Shown in pieces: positions 23,701 to 35,100 of a stretch of DNA of 64,000 nt. This DNA is from Synchiropus splendidus (taxonomy: Eukaryota; Chordata; Actinopteri; Syngnathiformes; Callionymidae): positions 21,978,501 through 22,042,500 of the forward strand of contig NC_071342.1 of NCBI RefSeq assembly GCF_027744825.2, in the 5' to 3' direction. Under the pieces are notes generated by a model. That model did not search any database. It saw only the letters and a list, made by a program, of their open reading frames with translations, and was not told where the DNA came from. Numbering within the stretch: position 1 is the first letter of the stretch; each line of letters begins with the position of its first letter. The translations under genes were made by a program, and so were the position numbers.

Positions 23701-24407
23701 GAAGAACAACCGTTAAAATTTTGTGTTTAACAAATACATTTCAGTACAATTTCGTCTTCTTATACGACCATAAATAACATGCAGACTAGTGCGAGACTCG
23801 ACCGTCAAAAATTGAAACGGCGTCATCTTGTGACGTAACCGGAGGAACCGACTCTGTAAAGACACGCAGAGCACGTTCAGCCAAGATTTGAGCGATTTGT
23901 CAACTTTCTTGAGGAAAAAGAGCAGATTCCTGTACACACTTTTTTTTTTATTCAAACCATGTCGTTTTGGAAGCGATGAGTCCTGTCAGAGGATGAAGGA
24001 TGTGATTCTGTTGAGCGAGTGATGGGCTTTGAAGGAGTCGATCCTTCACTGTGAATGGTTAAATAAAAATAAAGAACAAGATCATAAACGATCTTTTTTT
24101 GCTTCTTTCCGTTGATCTGATGATTCTATTAATCATTTAATATGACTATAAAATATTGATAACAAAATAAACATATGGACAGTTCATGGCAAGATATATT
24201 CTCTGCAAAAAATAAACATTGCTAAAATAACAGAAGGAAATATAAATGTTGAAATTGACATTTTTGCATTTCAAAAACAAAAATCCTGAAAAGATGAAGA
24301 TTTCTTACTGAAATAGCACAATAATGATTACGAGAACATTATGATAGGAAATAATGCTACATTGCAATATAACATATGTTTTAAAAATCATGTAAGAAGA
24401 ACGTAAG
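20786..24407. other. intergenic downstream of ogfrl1
   Basis: No gene recognised. Minus-strand open frames at 21510-21931 and 22220-22522 have a somewhat coding-like look but no family I can name. An AATAAA at about 23034 could serve a long ogfrl1 3' UTR (inference). Confidence 0.4.
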
Positions 24408-24727
24408 ACCTCTTCAGGACCTGTGTGTCTCCAGGACCCAGAGACGTGCAGGTGGGATCAGAGCCTTCGACCCTTCTCACCCTGGACATGGACTGTTTGT
24501 TCCTCTTCCCTCTGGCAGGAGGCTACGGTCCATCCAGACCAGAACCTCCCGTCACAGCAGCAGCTTCTTCCCCTCGGCCGTCAGACTGTTGAATTTGTGA
24601 TCAACGTTTGTTATTTTATTTTATTTTATTTTATTTTCTGTCAGCACTTTATTCCAAAACACTTTCCTAGTTGGTGGGCTCCCCACTGACCATGGCAATA
24701 AATTTGATTCTGATTCTGATTCTGTAA
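24408..24727 (+). mobile_element. LINE 3' end (CR1/Rex1/L2-like): ORF2 terminus plus 3' tail
   Basis: The frame ending at TGA 24598-24600 reads LQDLCVSRTQRRAGGIRAFD, then [20 protein letters not shown] and TSRHSSSFFPSAVRLLNL. This is the HPGH...LPSGRR.RS...SFFPSAVRLLN signature of the ORF2 end in CR1/Rex1/L2-type elements. The 3' UTR has (TTTTA)n and ends in GATTCTGATTCTGATTCTG. It is the 5'-truncated end of a dead copy. Confidence 0.85.
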
Positions 24728-26190
24728 AAAAAAAAAAATATATATATATATGGAAATGCGCAGTTAAAAATGAAGAATGGTATGGAAACATGAATATCGA
24801 CTGACGGGGGAGACGTATTGAACAACAGAGCTGAGTAAAATAGGGTTCAACAATTTTGGCATTACACATCTTCTTGAGAAAAAAAAAAGAACGATTCAAC
24901 AAGTTTCTACCGAAACCTGAGTGAGTTTCGGGGACGTTCCGTCTGTGTGTCAACAGAAGCAGCTTCCGCTTTCAGAGTCAGTAAAAGGGAAGTGTATCCG
25001 AGCACGAGCTGTTCTTAGCGTCGGGGAAAGCAGTTTGGTGTCAGAGTTTCCTGCCTCAAACTGTGACAACAAAACATGCCAAACAGCTGCCATGTCAGAC
25101 AGTGGTCACAATGTTTCGGTCAGAGCCACACATACCTTCATCCGCTTCACCGAGCTCAGCTAAACGGCACGAGTCTAATTTGCGCTTGTTTTTGCCAACG
25201 TTCATTTGTTTCAGATTTGGTCCATTTGCGACTGTCACTTTGTTTGTCATTCAGTTGTGTGTTTTTGTTTAGTGTGTTCGAACGCGTCTGGATGCTTGAG
25301 GTTTGGCGGCCCTGTGTGTTTTTGTGTCATGTGAGCTGAGCCATAATGGTACTTAGGAAGCATTTGATGCTTAGCGCTCTAAAATCCGTCTGACAGTAAA
25401 AGTCATACCAGGTGAGAGTTAAAAACTGTCACCATATTTTTGGACAAAGTGGAGGTGAAACATACAAAGTGGAGGGGAAAAACACACCGCACATGTTGAC
25501 GCTTACAAGCGTGGCGAGGACGACCTCTAGTGTTCGAGAGTGAGAAGTGCATGTGAAATCTGCTCGGTGACTATTGGCTGCTTAAGTTGCGCTGTTCATG
25601 ATCTACGTGAGGAGTGAAATCTGTGCCACTTGAAACTTTTATTTTAAGTCAAGACTGCAAGAGCCCCGCCTTCAATGAGAAACGTTTCCCAGAGCAGCAG
25701 CGTCCGCTCCCTCGGGTTCAGCCCGAGCAGCAACAACAAACAAGAGCTCCCAGTTCAGTCGGGTAAACAACCAGAAAATAAAGAGAATCCCTCCCAGTGA
25801 CTCTGAAGAACAACACATGCGTTGTTTTTATGAAACATAAGTGCGATGTGAATCATTTAAATGCCATGTTGACAACGTCGGAGAGGTTTCCTTCCATATG
25901 TTGGTGTGTTGCAGGCCCCGCTGGGACGGTCCTGACCGAGGTCGCGGGGTCAGGCACACAACCAATCAGAAGAGAACCGCTCCCGTTTCCTGTCCCACAC
26001 GGCAGCATTCCCCTGCAGAGGATGTGAGCGGGAACCTTCAGTTGGTTCTTAAACAGCCAGAATCATCTGAAGAGTTCTCCTTACAGATGTTGGACGAGGA
26101 TCACCTCGGCACAAACTGCAGCGTGAAGATCATTCGTGACACTGACTCCATCACCACTCCATGTACAAGTGTGCTTCTAAATGTGTGTGA
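24728..26190. other. intergenic stretch
   Basis: An A-run followed by a short TA repeat lies at about 24727-24752. Otherwise nothing recognised. The open frame 25841-26317 runs into the foldback element and is not supported as a gene. Confidence 0.4.
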
Positions 26191-26925
26191 TTCGTTCATT
26201 CCGAAAATTGATAAAATAAATAATGGCTCATTTTTATACTATTCGTTTTGTGAACAAATTCCACAAAACAAAAAAGTCATTTTTCGGGCAGGGGATTTTG
26301 AGCTGAAAACAGAATAACAAAGTCGAAAATACTATCAGGACGGGTCATTTGAATTGAATAGTTGGTTTTTAACACGGTTGTTTGAAGTGACCTCCGTGCA
26401 CCTCATAGTGCCCCCCTCATTGTTTGCTTGGCGGTGTCAAAGTTGCCTCAGTTGCCAGGAAATATTGCCTCTATTGTCATCAGTGATGTACACGCTACGT
26501 GTGTCACCCTGATCAATGTAAAAAAAAAAATAACCGGCGGAAGTTAACTTGAGAAAAATAGCTTTTATACGTGTGTTTATTCGATTATTAATACCTGGAA
26601 AATAGTCGCGATTCTCTCTGTGGTCATGTCTTCACATCATTCACATCTGCTTTCTTGGAACAACACGAACTGCTCCATCTTCAGCGTTGGCACTTTCTGC
26701 TCTTTGTGCGGTTCCCTTCCGGTTCAAGGGACCGTGTTAAAAACCAACTATTCTATTCAAATGACCCACTGAAATAGTATTTTTGTTACTCTGTTTTCAG
26801 CACAAAATCCACTGCACGAAAAAAACAACCTGTTTTTTGTTTCATGGAATTTGATTATAACACGAATAATAAAAAACTAGCCATTATTTTGTTTTATTTG
26901 TATCATTGAATCATCAATGAACGAA
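26191..26925. mobile_element. long foldback (long inverted-repeat) element
   Basis: About 190-200 bp at the left (26191-26385) is the diverged reverse complement of 26724-26925. Shared stretches include TTCGTTCATT at the outer ends, AATAATGGCT, GCTGAAAACAGA, GGGTCATTTGAAT and AATAGTTGGTTTTTAACACG. A spacer of about 340 bp separates the arms. It has no coding capacity. No clear target duplication was found. Confidence 0.8.
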
Positions 26926-27059
26926 CCATACACGGCCCACTCACATCCACACATTGAATAAGGGGCAGAACACATTAAGTACACACTACTTTTTATTCAG
27001 ACGTTGAAAAGGTCCGGTCACACGTGAACAGAGCACAAAGCTGAACTGAGGAGTCGCTG

Positions 27060-27138
27060 AGCCAGACAGTGCAAACGATCCCACCCCCGGCCACCAGAGG
27101 GCGACGCCGAGAGTGTAGGATGTTTACACTTCCTGGGA
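27060..27138 (-). ncRNA. mir30c: miR-30c precursor hairpin
   Basis: On the minus strand the 5p arm (27128 down to 27106) starts TGTAAACATCCTACACTCTC, the miR-30c mature sequence, with one change (G for A) close to its 3' end. The 3p arm (about 27088 down to 27067) reads GGGGGTGGGATCGTTTGCAC and pairs with it through Watson-Crick and G-U pairs. The stem continues outward with CCAG/CTGG. Seed GTAAACA is intact. It lies 264 nt downstream of the mir30e-like hairpin and probably shares its primary transcript. Confidence 0.92.
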
Positions 27139-27320
27139 ACTCAGAGGTCAGTGGATCACTTTAGAAAGCAAGGGACCCTCACATGACATGTTGAGGAATG
27201 TTGGGGCGTCTCCGTCTTTCAGAATCAGCATTCAATCCTCCACGGTTTCCTGAAACAATGCTGACACTCCACCCTGGACCGGTGACCCACACTTCAAAGA
27301 CGGGTCGGCGACGGTACTAG

Positions 27321-27412
27321 CAGTTGGCTGCTGCAAACATCCGACTGAAAGCCCCCGGACCAAACACCAGCTTCCAGTCAAGGATGTTTACAGTAGCCCA
27401 GACTGCCAACTG
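27321..27412 (-). ncRNA. mir30e: miR-30e/30a-type precursor hairpin
   Basis: On the minus strand the 5p arm (27392 down to 27371) starts TGTAAACATCCTTGACTGGA and matches miR-30e-5p over its length; the T at position 12 distinguishes it from miR-30a. The 3p arm (27351 down to 27330) starts CTTTCAGTCGGATGTTTGCA, the miR-30e/a-3p with one A-to-G change. The loop is about 19 nt and CCAACTG/CAGTTGG closes the base. Position between ogfrl1 and rims1 on the opposite strand equals the human MIR30A/MIR30C2 locus, so by orthology it may be the mir-30a gene carrying the 30e mature sequence. Confidence 0.95.
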
Positions 27413-28710
27413 GTCCGAGAACCGTGACGGCGATGTGACTTTTGGGGCCAACAGCATCTGCAGAGCCAAGCACAAGAAAGAGCCTATGAGTCAGTTGGAA
27501 GAGCAGCAAGAGTCAGAGTGGGCACCTGCCTCCCCATCTAGGAGGAGGTCCTCATGTAGCGCTTGGAGGAGAGTGAACTACACCATCTCACGTCTCCAGT
27601 TACACGTCGCCACAATATCATGAGGTGAAATGCAGCCCCCTCTCTTGAGGTGTTGCCCACAGTGACCTGAGGTCCAGGTAATGGAGGCGAACCAACCTTG
27701 CTGAGAGGCCTCTACAGCCAGGACTCCAGCCAATCTCTAAGACTCCAAGTTGACCAATGACATTCTGATGTTGAACCTGATACAGGTTCCTGTAAGGCAT
27801 CGGGCAATATTCACAGCTTTCTCCCAGGTTGAGTCACATTCTTCTTGGATTCCTTCACACCAGGAAGTGTTCTAAATCTGGAGGGAACAGTGGATAAAAG
27901 CGCCAGTGCCTCCTGCCTGTCACCCCCAGTGCGTCTATTCTGGTCACATTTGAGATAACAGTCCCGCTCCGGACGGCCACAACTCATCTGAGGCCCACCA
28001 CAGACGCGGACTAGTCCCGGAACACTTCCTCTGTTCTCTCTGCCTCTTGTTCCGGAACACATTTCATATCCCGTCAAAGGCTCCCGGCTGTTCGGAGCCG
28101 CTCAGAAACTATTAACCCCTGTCATGTACAAGGTGTATCCAATTTGGGAGCTTTGGGAGCCGGCTGCCAGAGAGAGCTAATCGCATCTACTCAGCCGGAA
28201 AACTACAAACATCGTTCGATTGGAAACAGACAATAGGCCGTTTGGTTCATGTGAAAACAGCACCAGAACTTTCCCAGCGTTTGACTCAGAGCACGGCACT
28301 TTGTTCAAGTGTGTTCGCTTCCTAAATGAGCTGTGTTAGCCTCAGCAATCCGTCCGTCCCTTCCTTCAGCACCGAAGCTTCAGCTGTGGACTCAGAGAGC
28401 CGAAACCCAACAGCAACAACAGAACACAGGTTGTGAACTAGCCAAGTGCAGTTGGAAATAGCAATGTTAAATTGGACCTCGACTCTGACCACACACGAAA
28501 TATTTTGAAATAAAAACATTTCCCACGCAACATGGCCCCGACGACGACCACACAAGCACGGCACTCTTCACCGTGGGTCAGTGAAGTGCGACAGACCAGG
28601 GCTCTCTTTCTGCCCAGCGTCTGGACTCTCTCAGTCAAGCAGGAGAGACTCAGTGTAGAGCCACTGCTCCCCCTCCTCCTCACTTGGCTGACGCCCCCTC
28701 ACGTCACGGT
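27413..28710. other. intergenic stretch upstream of the miR-30 pair
   Basis: No exon or repeat recognised. If the pri-miRNA starts near 36.3 kb, this is part of that transcript or its intron (inference). Confidence 0.3.
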
Positions 28711-28904
28711 CAGGCTTCTAGCCAGCAGGGCATCTGCTCCGTGAACTGCAAAGGACGGAAAATGGACGCCCAGTTTCTCTCAACAGGACGCACTAAATGT
28801 CGAGGAGTATTTTGGCGTTTCTTGTGGCACAAAGCTCGCCTCCCCCTGGGGTTATGGGCTGGGGGCGGGGCTTTGGATGTTCCAAAATCCTAGCTAAAAG
28901 CCTC
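28711..28904. mobile_element. MITE family B, 194-bp diverged copy
   Basis: Left end CAGGCTTCTAGCCAGCAGGG and right end CCTAGCTAAAAGCCT are inverted relatives of the 9382-9481 element. The interior is longer (GAAAATGGACGCCCAGTTTC and so on). Confidence 0.6.
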
Positions 28905-29553
28905 ACCTCAGGTGAAAGCAGTAAAGACTGGATGGATGGATGGAAGTCAATGTGATGCAAGTAATGAAATGGCTAAATCCAAAATGACGGCCTTGTTAGC
29001 TCGTGGTGAGAGCCCAGTGACCCGCTGGTCTGCTGCTGGTGGTCTGACTGGTCGGGTGACCTCCACTTCGTCGAGCCGAGCGGTGACCTGCGCACTTAAT
29101 TGCTTCCACCGTGTTTTCTTCCCTGCTTTGTTGTCTAGTAAGCACTCCATCAGCATGTGACATTCCACAACCTTAACTCCCAGCACACACACACGTAAAC
29201 AGAACTCAGCCGTTTTGTTTAGCAATCATACACACTCCCGCAGCACGCACACAAATTAAATGACTTCCTCACACGCAAATGAACGATGACTCCCCTGCTG
29301 TCCTTTGTGACCCTGCACCCCCCCCCCAACCACTCCTGATAACCCACTTCCTGTCCCGCTATATACACTTTTTGCTCAATTAAAAGTGCAGCATCCTCAG
29401 CTTTTAGACTTGAGGGACGTTTAAGCTCTGGGGGCCTCGCCAACGCTCGGCGGATGGCAGGGGTCCCTCACTGGTGCGTCGACAACTGTGTGTGAGGGAC
29501 GGCGCGTATGGAAGACTTTCCAGGTCCTGAATGTTCCATTGTCTGTGTGGGCT

Positions 29554-30352
29554 TGTTTATACTTCCTTGTGGGGACCAACTCCTGACAAAACACTATCTT
29601 CGTGGGGACATTTTTGCCAGTACCCACAGGTCCGACCCTCAATTTTAGGAGGAAGACTTCAAAGTCACAGGGTCATTATAATTAGGTGTCGGTTTGGTTC
29701 AGAGTCCTGGTTCAGGTGAACCGTGTGTTGGATGGTTAGGTTTGGGGGAGAGGCTGGGGAAAGGGTAATGGCAATGAGAAACCTCACAATGTCCCCACAG
29801 GGATAGCAATACAAACGTGTGTGTGTGTTGTTTATACTGCCTTGTGGGAACCAATTCCTGTCAACACAATATCCTCGTGGGGACCTATTGCCGCTCCCCA
29901 CAGATCCAAACCTCTATTTGAGGATGAAAACTTCAAAATAACTGGGTTCCAGTTTGGTTTAGAGTCCTGGTTCAGGTGAGCTATGAGCTTTGGATGTTTA
30001 GGCTTAGGGTGAGAGGCTGGGGAAAGGGTTATGGCAATGAGTGTTCCCCACAAAGACTGTGTGACAAATCTGTGTGTGTGTGTGTATATCTATCCTTGTG
30101 GGGACTTACATGTGAAAACACAGCTGTCCAAGCTTCTATTTGACTACGAAGACGTCAAAAGAACTGGGTCTTTATAATGGGCTTTCAGTTGGTTCTGAAC
30201 CAGAGTCCTGGTTCAGGTGAGCCATGTGTTTTGGGTGGTTAGGTTTAGGGTCAGAGGCTGGGGAAAGGGTTATGGCCATGAGAAACCTCCCAATGTACCC
30301 ACAGGGATAGCAATACAAGCGTGTGTGAGTGTGTGTGTGTGTGTGTGTGTGA
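29554..30352 (+). repeat. head-to-tail trimer of repeat family D
   Basis: Three units begin near 29554, 29829 and 30085 (periods about 275 and 256 bp). Each runs from a TGTTTATACT..CCTTGTGGGG type start, through GGTTAGGTTTAGGGT.AGAGGCTGGGGAAAGGGT.ATGGC blocks, to TCCCCACAGGGATAGCAATA and a GT run. The first and last 20-25 bp of a unit are near inverted repeats around TTGTGGGGAC, so a unit looks like a MITE. Confidence 0.85.
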
Positions 30353-31329
30353 GCCAGTGCTGGAGAGTCCACGAGCACGAGCGCATGTAATCACATGTGT
30401 GTCCTGCGCCGAGATAAAGCCAGGAATGTCAATTTCTCTCTCCCCGGGTTCCCTCCCACCACTTGCTCAACAAAGACGGTGTCCAGCTACAAAGAGAGAA
30501 CATCCACTAAACCCTCAGCAATCGACGGCGGCCTGAAAGCAAAAGGGCTTGGACCTTTGCCGCGACACATTAGTGCGTCTAACAGAGTCAACTGCATAGA
30601 AAGTGGAAGGAAAGCCATTGCTGAAGGCGTCACATGAACAATGCTCCTCAAATGAAGAATCACCTCCGTGGCAGACAATAACAATTGTGTGAGGCGAACA
30701 TAAAACACGTCATTTATGAACGGGGTTACCGCGTGGGCAGGGACTAGCGATAGCAAATGAGGCGCGATGTCTCTCTTGTCGATCCCAGGAGATGATGCTA
30801 ACAGCAACCAGACGTCCGACTCGGCCAGTGGTTGACTTCCATACCCACTTGACTCTCCTCCAGTGAGGCAGTCCCAAGACATCTCAAGTTATTCTTCTTC
30901 TCCTGGTTAAAGCACGAGTCCTACCTGTTAGTCAAACATGGGAACCATGTTACACTGGTGAGGGACAAAACGTTTCCTAGTAACAGTGGCTCTACGCAGA
31001 GTCTCAGATGACTTAGGTCCTTCACAAACCACTTACAGACCCCATCAGAGTTTGTAGACCATAATGGCGTACAGTCGGGTGCATGAGCATTTTGGAAACA
31101 ATATGGCGGAGTGCAGTTGCTTGTCAAGCTAAGTGAGAGGGTTATCGACAAAAGATAGTCAATCTTATCAGCAAATACTCACACTGACGGATGGAAAATG
31201 GATCCCACGCAACATTGAATTAACATTCACTATGAAGACTATATGTCCTTTGGGTGGAACATGACCGAGGGGAAAGGAGAATGTCCCTACCTTTCCTCAG
31301 CTCATGTTGCTGACCCACTCCAATATTTC

Positions 31330-31530
31330 TGGAGAGTTTCAATGTCCTCACAGCAGATGTAAACCACCCATCCATCTCTGAGAGGAAGTCCCTGCACAGG
31401 CTGCAGAACATCAACAGCCTCGCCAAGCAAGTCGCCAACAGCTCGACAGAGAAGTCTTCAGGAAGAGTCTTGCATTCGGATGTTGGACAAGAGGATGACG
31501 TGTGGGAGGGCGTTTCTGGAGTTCACCTGT
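31330..31530 (+). mobile_element. possible LINE ORF2 remnant
   Basis: One frame reads SERKSLHRLQNINSLAKQV, similar to the stretch that precedes the C-terminus of CR1/Rex1-type ORF2 proteins. The frame then degenerates. Weak call. Confidence 0.3.
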
Positions 31531-31609
31531 GATGGAGATCAATGGTGTCGCCACCAGCATTATCACAAGGTCGAGTCACAGCGTTGATGCAGGAGGGGGC
31601 CTTTTGCAG

Positions 31610-32143
31610 CAGTGATTCTCAACCACAGGGCCGGGGGGCCACGGTTGGGCCGCGAGCGCCTCCGAGAGAGCCCCTAAAGGGTTTTTGTTTCACACCTCTG
31701 GGTCGCTCAGCTTTAATACAGTTGCCACATACTTTCATTTATATTTAATATCTTCTTCAGAGTTTATTTAAAAAAGAAAACGTTATTTTATCATATTTTG
31801 ACATTGTTTTATTATATTAATTTTATTCAGAATTTTACTCATGAAGTACGTTTTTATCAATTTTCTCAAACTTTTTTTTCTTCTTTTCTCTAGTAAATTT
31901 GATGAACTTGCGTCTGGTTCTGCTGCTGCTTGGACTTTTCGATGACAAATATCTTTGCGATGATCACATGATTTCATGCCATTTCACAAGATTATGGTTT
32001 GTTTACGTGTAAGTAAATTAAATATGGTTATTGAACACAAATGAAATAAAGAGGAATGAATCAGTTCTATTCCTTGAATGGGCCCCGGGTCCATCTGTTC
32101 TGGAAAAGGCGGGCCCCGAGATCCTGAAGGTTAAGAGCCCCTG
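31610..32143. mobile_element. 534-bp non-autonomous hAT element
   Basis: Left end CAGTGATTCTCAACCACAGG, right end CTTAAGGTT..-type inverted relative reading AAGGTTAAGAGCCCCTG. Flanking 8-bp direct repeats TTTTGCAG (31602-31609) and TTTTACAG (32144-32151) differ at one base. These ends are typical of CAGTGGTTCTCAA-type hAT elements. No transposase is present. Confidence 0.85.
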
Positions 32144-32151
32144 TTTTACAG

Positions 32152-35100
32152 GATGCCTAGGCCTAGAACGGCCCAGACTCTCCTTTTATAGCATGTAAGA
32201 GGACGTCTGGCTTTTCCACTAATCGTTTTTTTATGGGCTTTTATATTGTGTTCATCTCCCGATATGAACGGTGTGAGTGCGCATGACTGCACTGAACGGA
32301 ATCACGCATTCCTTAAGGTGGTCAAGTTCCATCAGTTCTCGTCAAAAAGAGTCAATGTGAGATAGTAAATGTGACTCGGCGAATACCTTCAGAGAATGTC
32401 GACGACTGGACTGACAACTAGAATGAATGAATGAATGAGAGCAACGATGGTCTCAACTACAGGGGAGGTACAGTGCAGCAGGAGGGAGGAAGGTGCCTGC
32501 ATCGCAGCGCACCACTCGTACTCAAGTCTCTCTCTTGCTCTTGCGCAGGTCACTTGGGGAACAAAGCAAACTTTATCAGAACAGAGCATTCCTGCATTCT
32601 CCAGATTCTTGGCAACTGGCTACTGCACAGGACAAGAGTGAAACTGGAGGGGCGGGGGGTACCAAGCAGACGAAAAGAGGGCAATGAAAGCAGGTGTTGG
32701 CACCAACACTCTCACTCTCCAACTGACTCCAAATAATCTCATGAAAATATCTGAAAAATATCATGGCTTGTCTTGTGACACCGAGAGTGAAGCACACATG
32801 CAAACGTATTCAAATGTGTGGCGGTTGTCACTTGGTTATCAGCTGTATGCCAAGAATGTCACAGCACACGATATCGAGGAAACGGGTGAGTCCAACGAAG
32901 CGTGGCTTATCTGCCGTCAGCGCAGAAGAAAAGAACAATTTCAGGCCTGGCTTTATGCAACTCTTGACGCCACAGTGGAGAAACACCGACACATACCAAG
33001 GGAGAACATTCTTTGAGCCAGGCACATGACTCGAGTCCGGCCGGATGACCGAGACAGTTGAAGATTTCACTTGAACAAGTGGGCTTCTCAGGAGCCTGGT
33101 GGCTTCTCAAAAGTCCACTAAGTGTGTACTCATGGTGCAGAACAGGGATGATGAGGATATTGAGAATTGACTTCAGAAGAGAGACAAGCTTAGAATTTTG
33201 GGCCTCAGACATTTTTTTTCCTCTGAAGACTGAGAATAACTTTCCAGAAATCTCTATAACCTGTGGCCTAATTTCCGCAGTCAAAACATCACCTGGTTTT
33301 TCCTACAGACGATGCAATCTTTTTGGCAAAGCACATCAAGTCTTCTGTAGTCGACAGTCAGTTTACCGTTACAAAGTTACGTTTTTCAGCCCTTTCTTTG
33401 CATAACACTCGTGATGAGTAAAAAAAAAAAAGTCAAGTTGGAAGCTAAAGCTTAGGATCTTGCACAAACAGAGAAGCAGAATACTTTTTGACTTTCAAAC
33501 AAATATTGTAGTGGATAACAGGCAATTTCTGAGAGAAAAGTAGTGTGGAATGAAGAATGTTGGAGATACCTTTAATAGACTGTTTCATTCTAAAGAGGAT
33601 CAATACATTACGCGTATACATGGCCCTGATGCTCCGCTGCTAGACTTGTTTTAACAAAACAAAAATCCTTCAATAAGATTTGCACCACACACCTCTGAGT
33701 GGAAACTTTGCCTCCCTAAAAGTTGCCCTTTATCAGTGTAATCCGTCACCCAGTACCTTGACGGAGTCCCACAGTTTGCAGTTAAGCTTCCACCCAGCTG
33801 GTTACTGCTCAGCTTTGTGGGCTTTACATTTACAGATCTGCCGGCTGATGCCGAGTGACTTTCCACCTCAGAGAGAAACATTCCACACTGCTCACATGGG
33901 AGCGGAACCGCCACCAAACCGACCAGAGAAGACTTCAATATCACCCGCAGACCGACAGGCTGTCTTTATTCCCTGGGTCAAGTACTACCACCCCTTTTTT
34001 CCATCCTTTATCATCTGATGAAAGTCCTGCCCTTTCTCCAACACCTCCCTCTTGCGCTGCTCTTCTCTCTCTGACCTCGACTGTCAGCAGTTTAAGGGAC
34101 TGCTGAATATTCCAATCACACTCCGACCAGAGCACAGAACCAGTGGCCCGTATAACCAAACTGATTATTAACACCGTTGACGCTTAAAGGACAAATGGCG
34201 AGTTAATGTTCCTCGACACTCTCGCTCGCAGAGCTGCGAAGGTCACGACCTCACTGACGGCTGGTTCCACCACCTCCAGCGCCCATGTACATTTGGATAC
34301 TTGGTTGCCTTGAAACTTGTGCGTGGTGTTGGCAGAGGTCAGTTCCAAGTCAATATATTGTAACACACAAGTGATAAAGATTAAAATGTTCTTTGATTTT
34401 TACTTTCCAGCAGAGGGCGCTGCAATCCAAGGCTTTCAATTACTTTTTCAACGATGAGCTGAACACCGATAATTCGCCCTTGACTGGCCGACATGCAGCT
34501 GCGACTCTAATAACTTAAGCTAACGTTGATGTTTACAACGACAAGTGCACACACCAGAGTAACCAGCTCCGCTCTGTAGCTCCCCATATCTCACATAAAA
34601 CTATTACATATTTACAATAACTTAAGTTGATACTTCCATTACTGGAGTGATTCATCAGGATTAGTGGACAGAGGGCTCCATCTATTGGACTCTGGAAATG
34701 AAGACATTCCTCCGTCTCAACATGAAACCATGAAATATAGATTACCAGTCTGTGGAAAGTGCATCAAGACGACAACAGTCTGAATAGTGAGTCCACACAT
34801 CCAGTCCCTGAGGGCGAACAAAACAGTGTCCCAGACGCTCATCATCCGCTAAACTTGCTCACATCAGTGAGGGGCTGCACACAGACTCCACATCCTGTTG
34901 ACTGTCTTCACGTACAGTATGTTTAATACTATGCCACGCTACTGAATTATAAGACGTCATTAAGTGGAGGAATTTGCCTCCCACCCATTTATCCACGCTT
35001 GACTCCGGCTCCCTGCGCTACAATGTAATGCAGGACGGGCTGAGAATGCAGGAAGTGGCTCCTGCTCGTCTCCATAGCAACCCTGAGGTCAGCCTTGCGA

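Noticed and set aside
25841..26317. 158-codon plus-strand frame
   Set aside because: Its C-terminal half lies in the foldback element; no domain recognised.
30487..30882. 131-codon minus-strand frame
   Set aside because: No recognisable motif and no start or splice context; probably chance.
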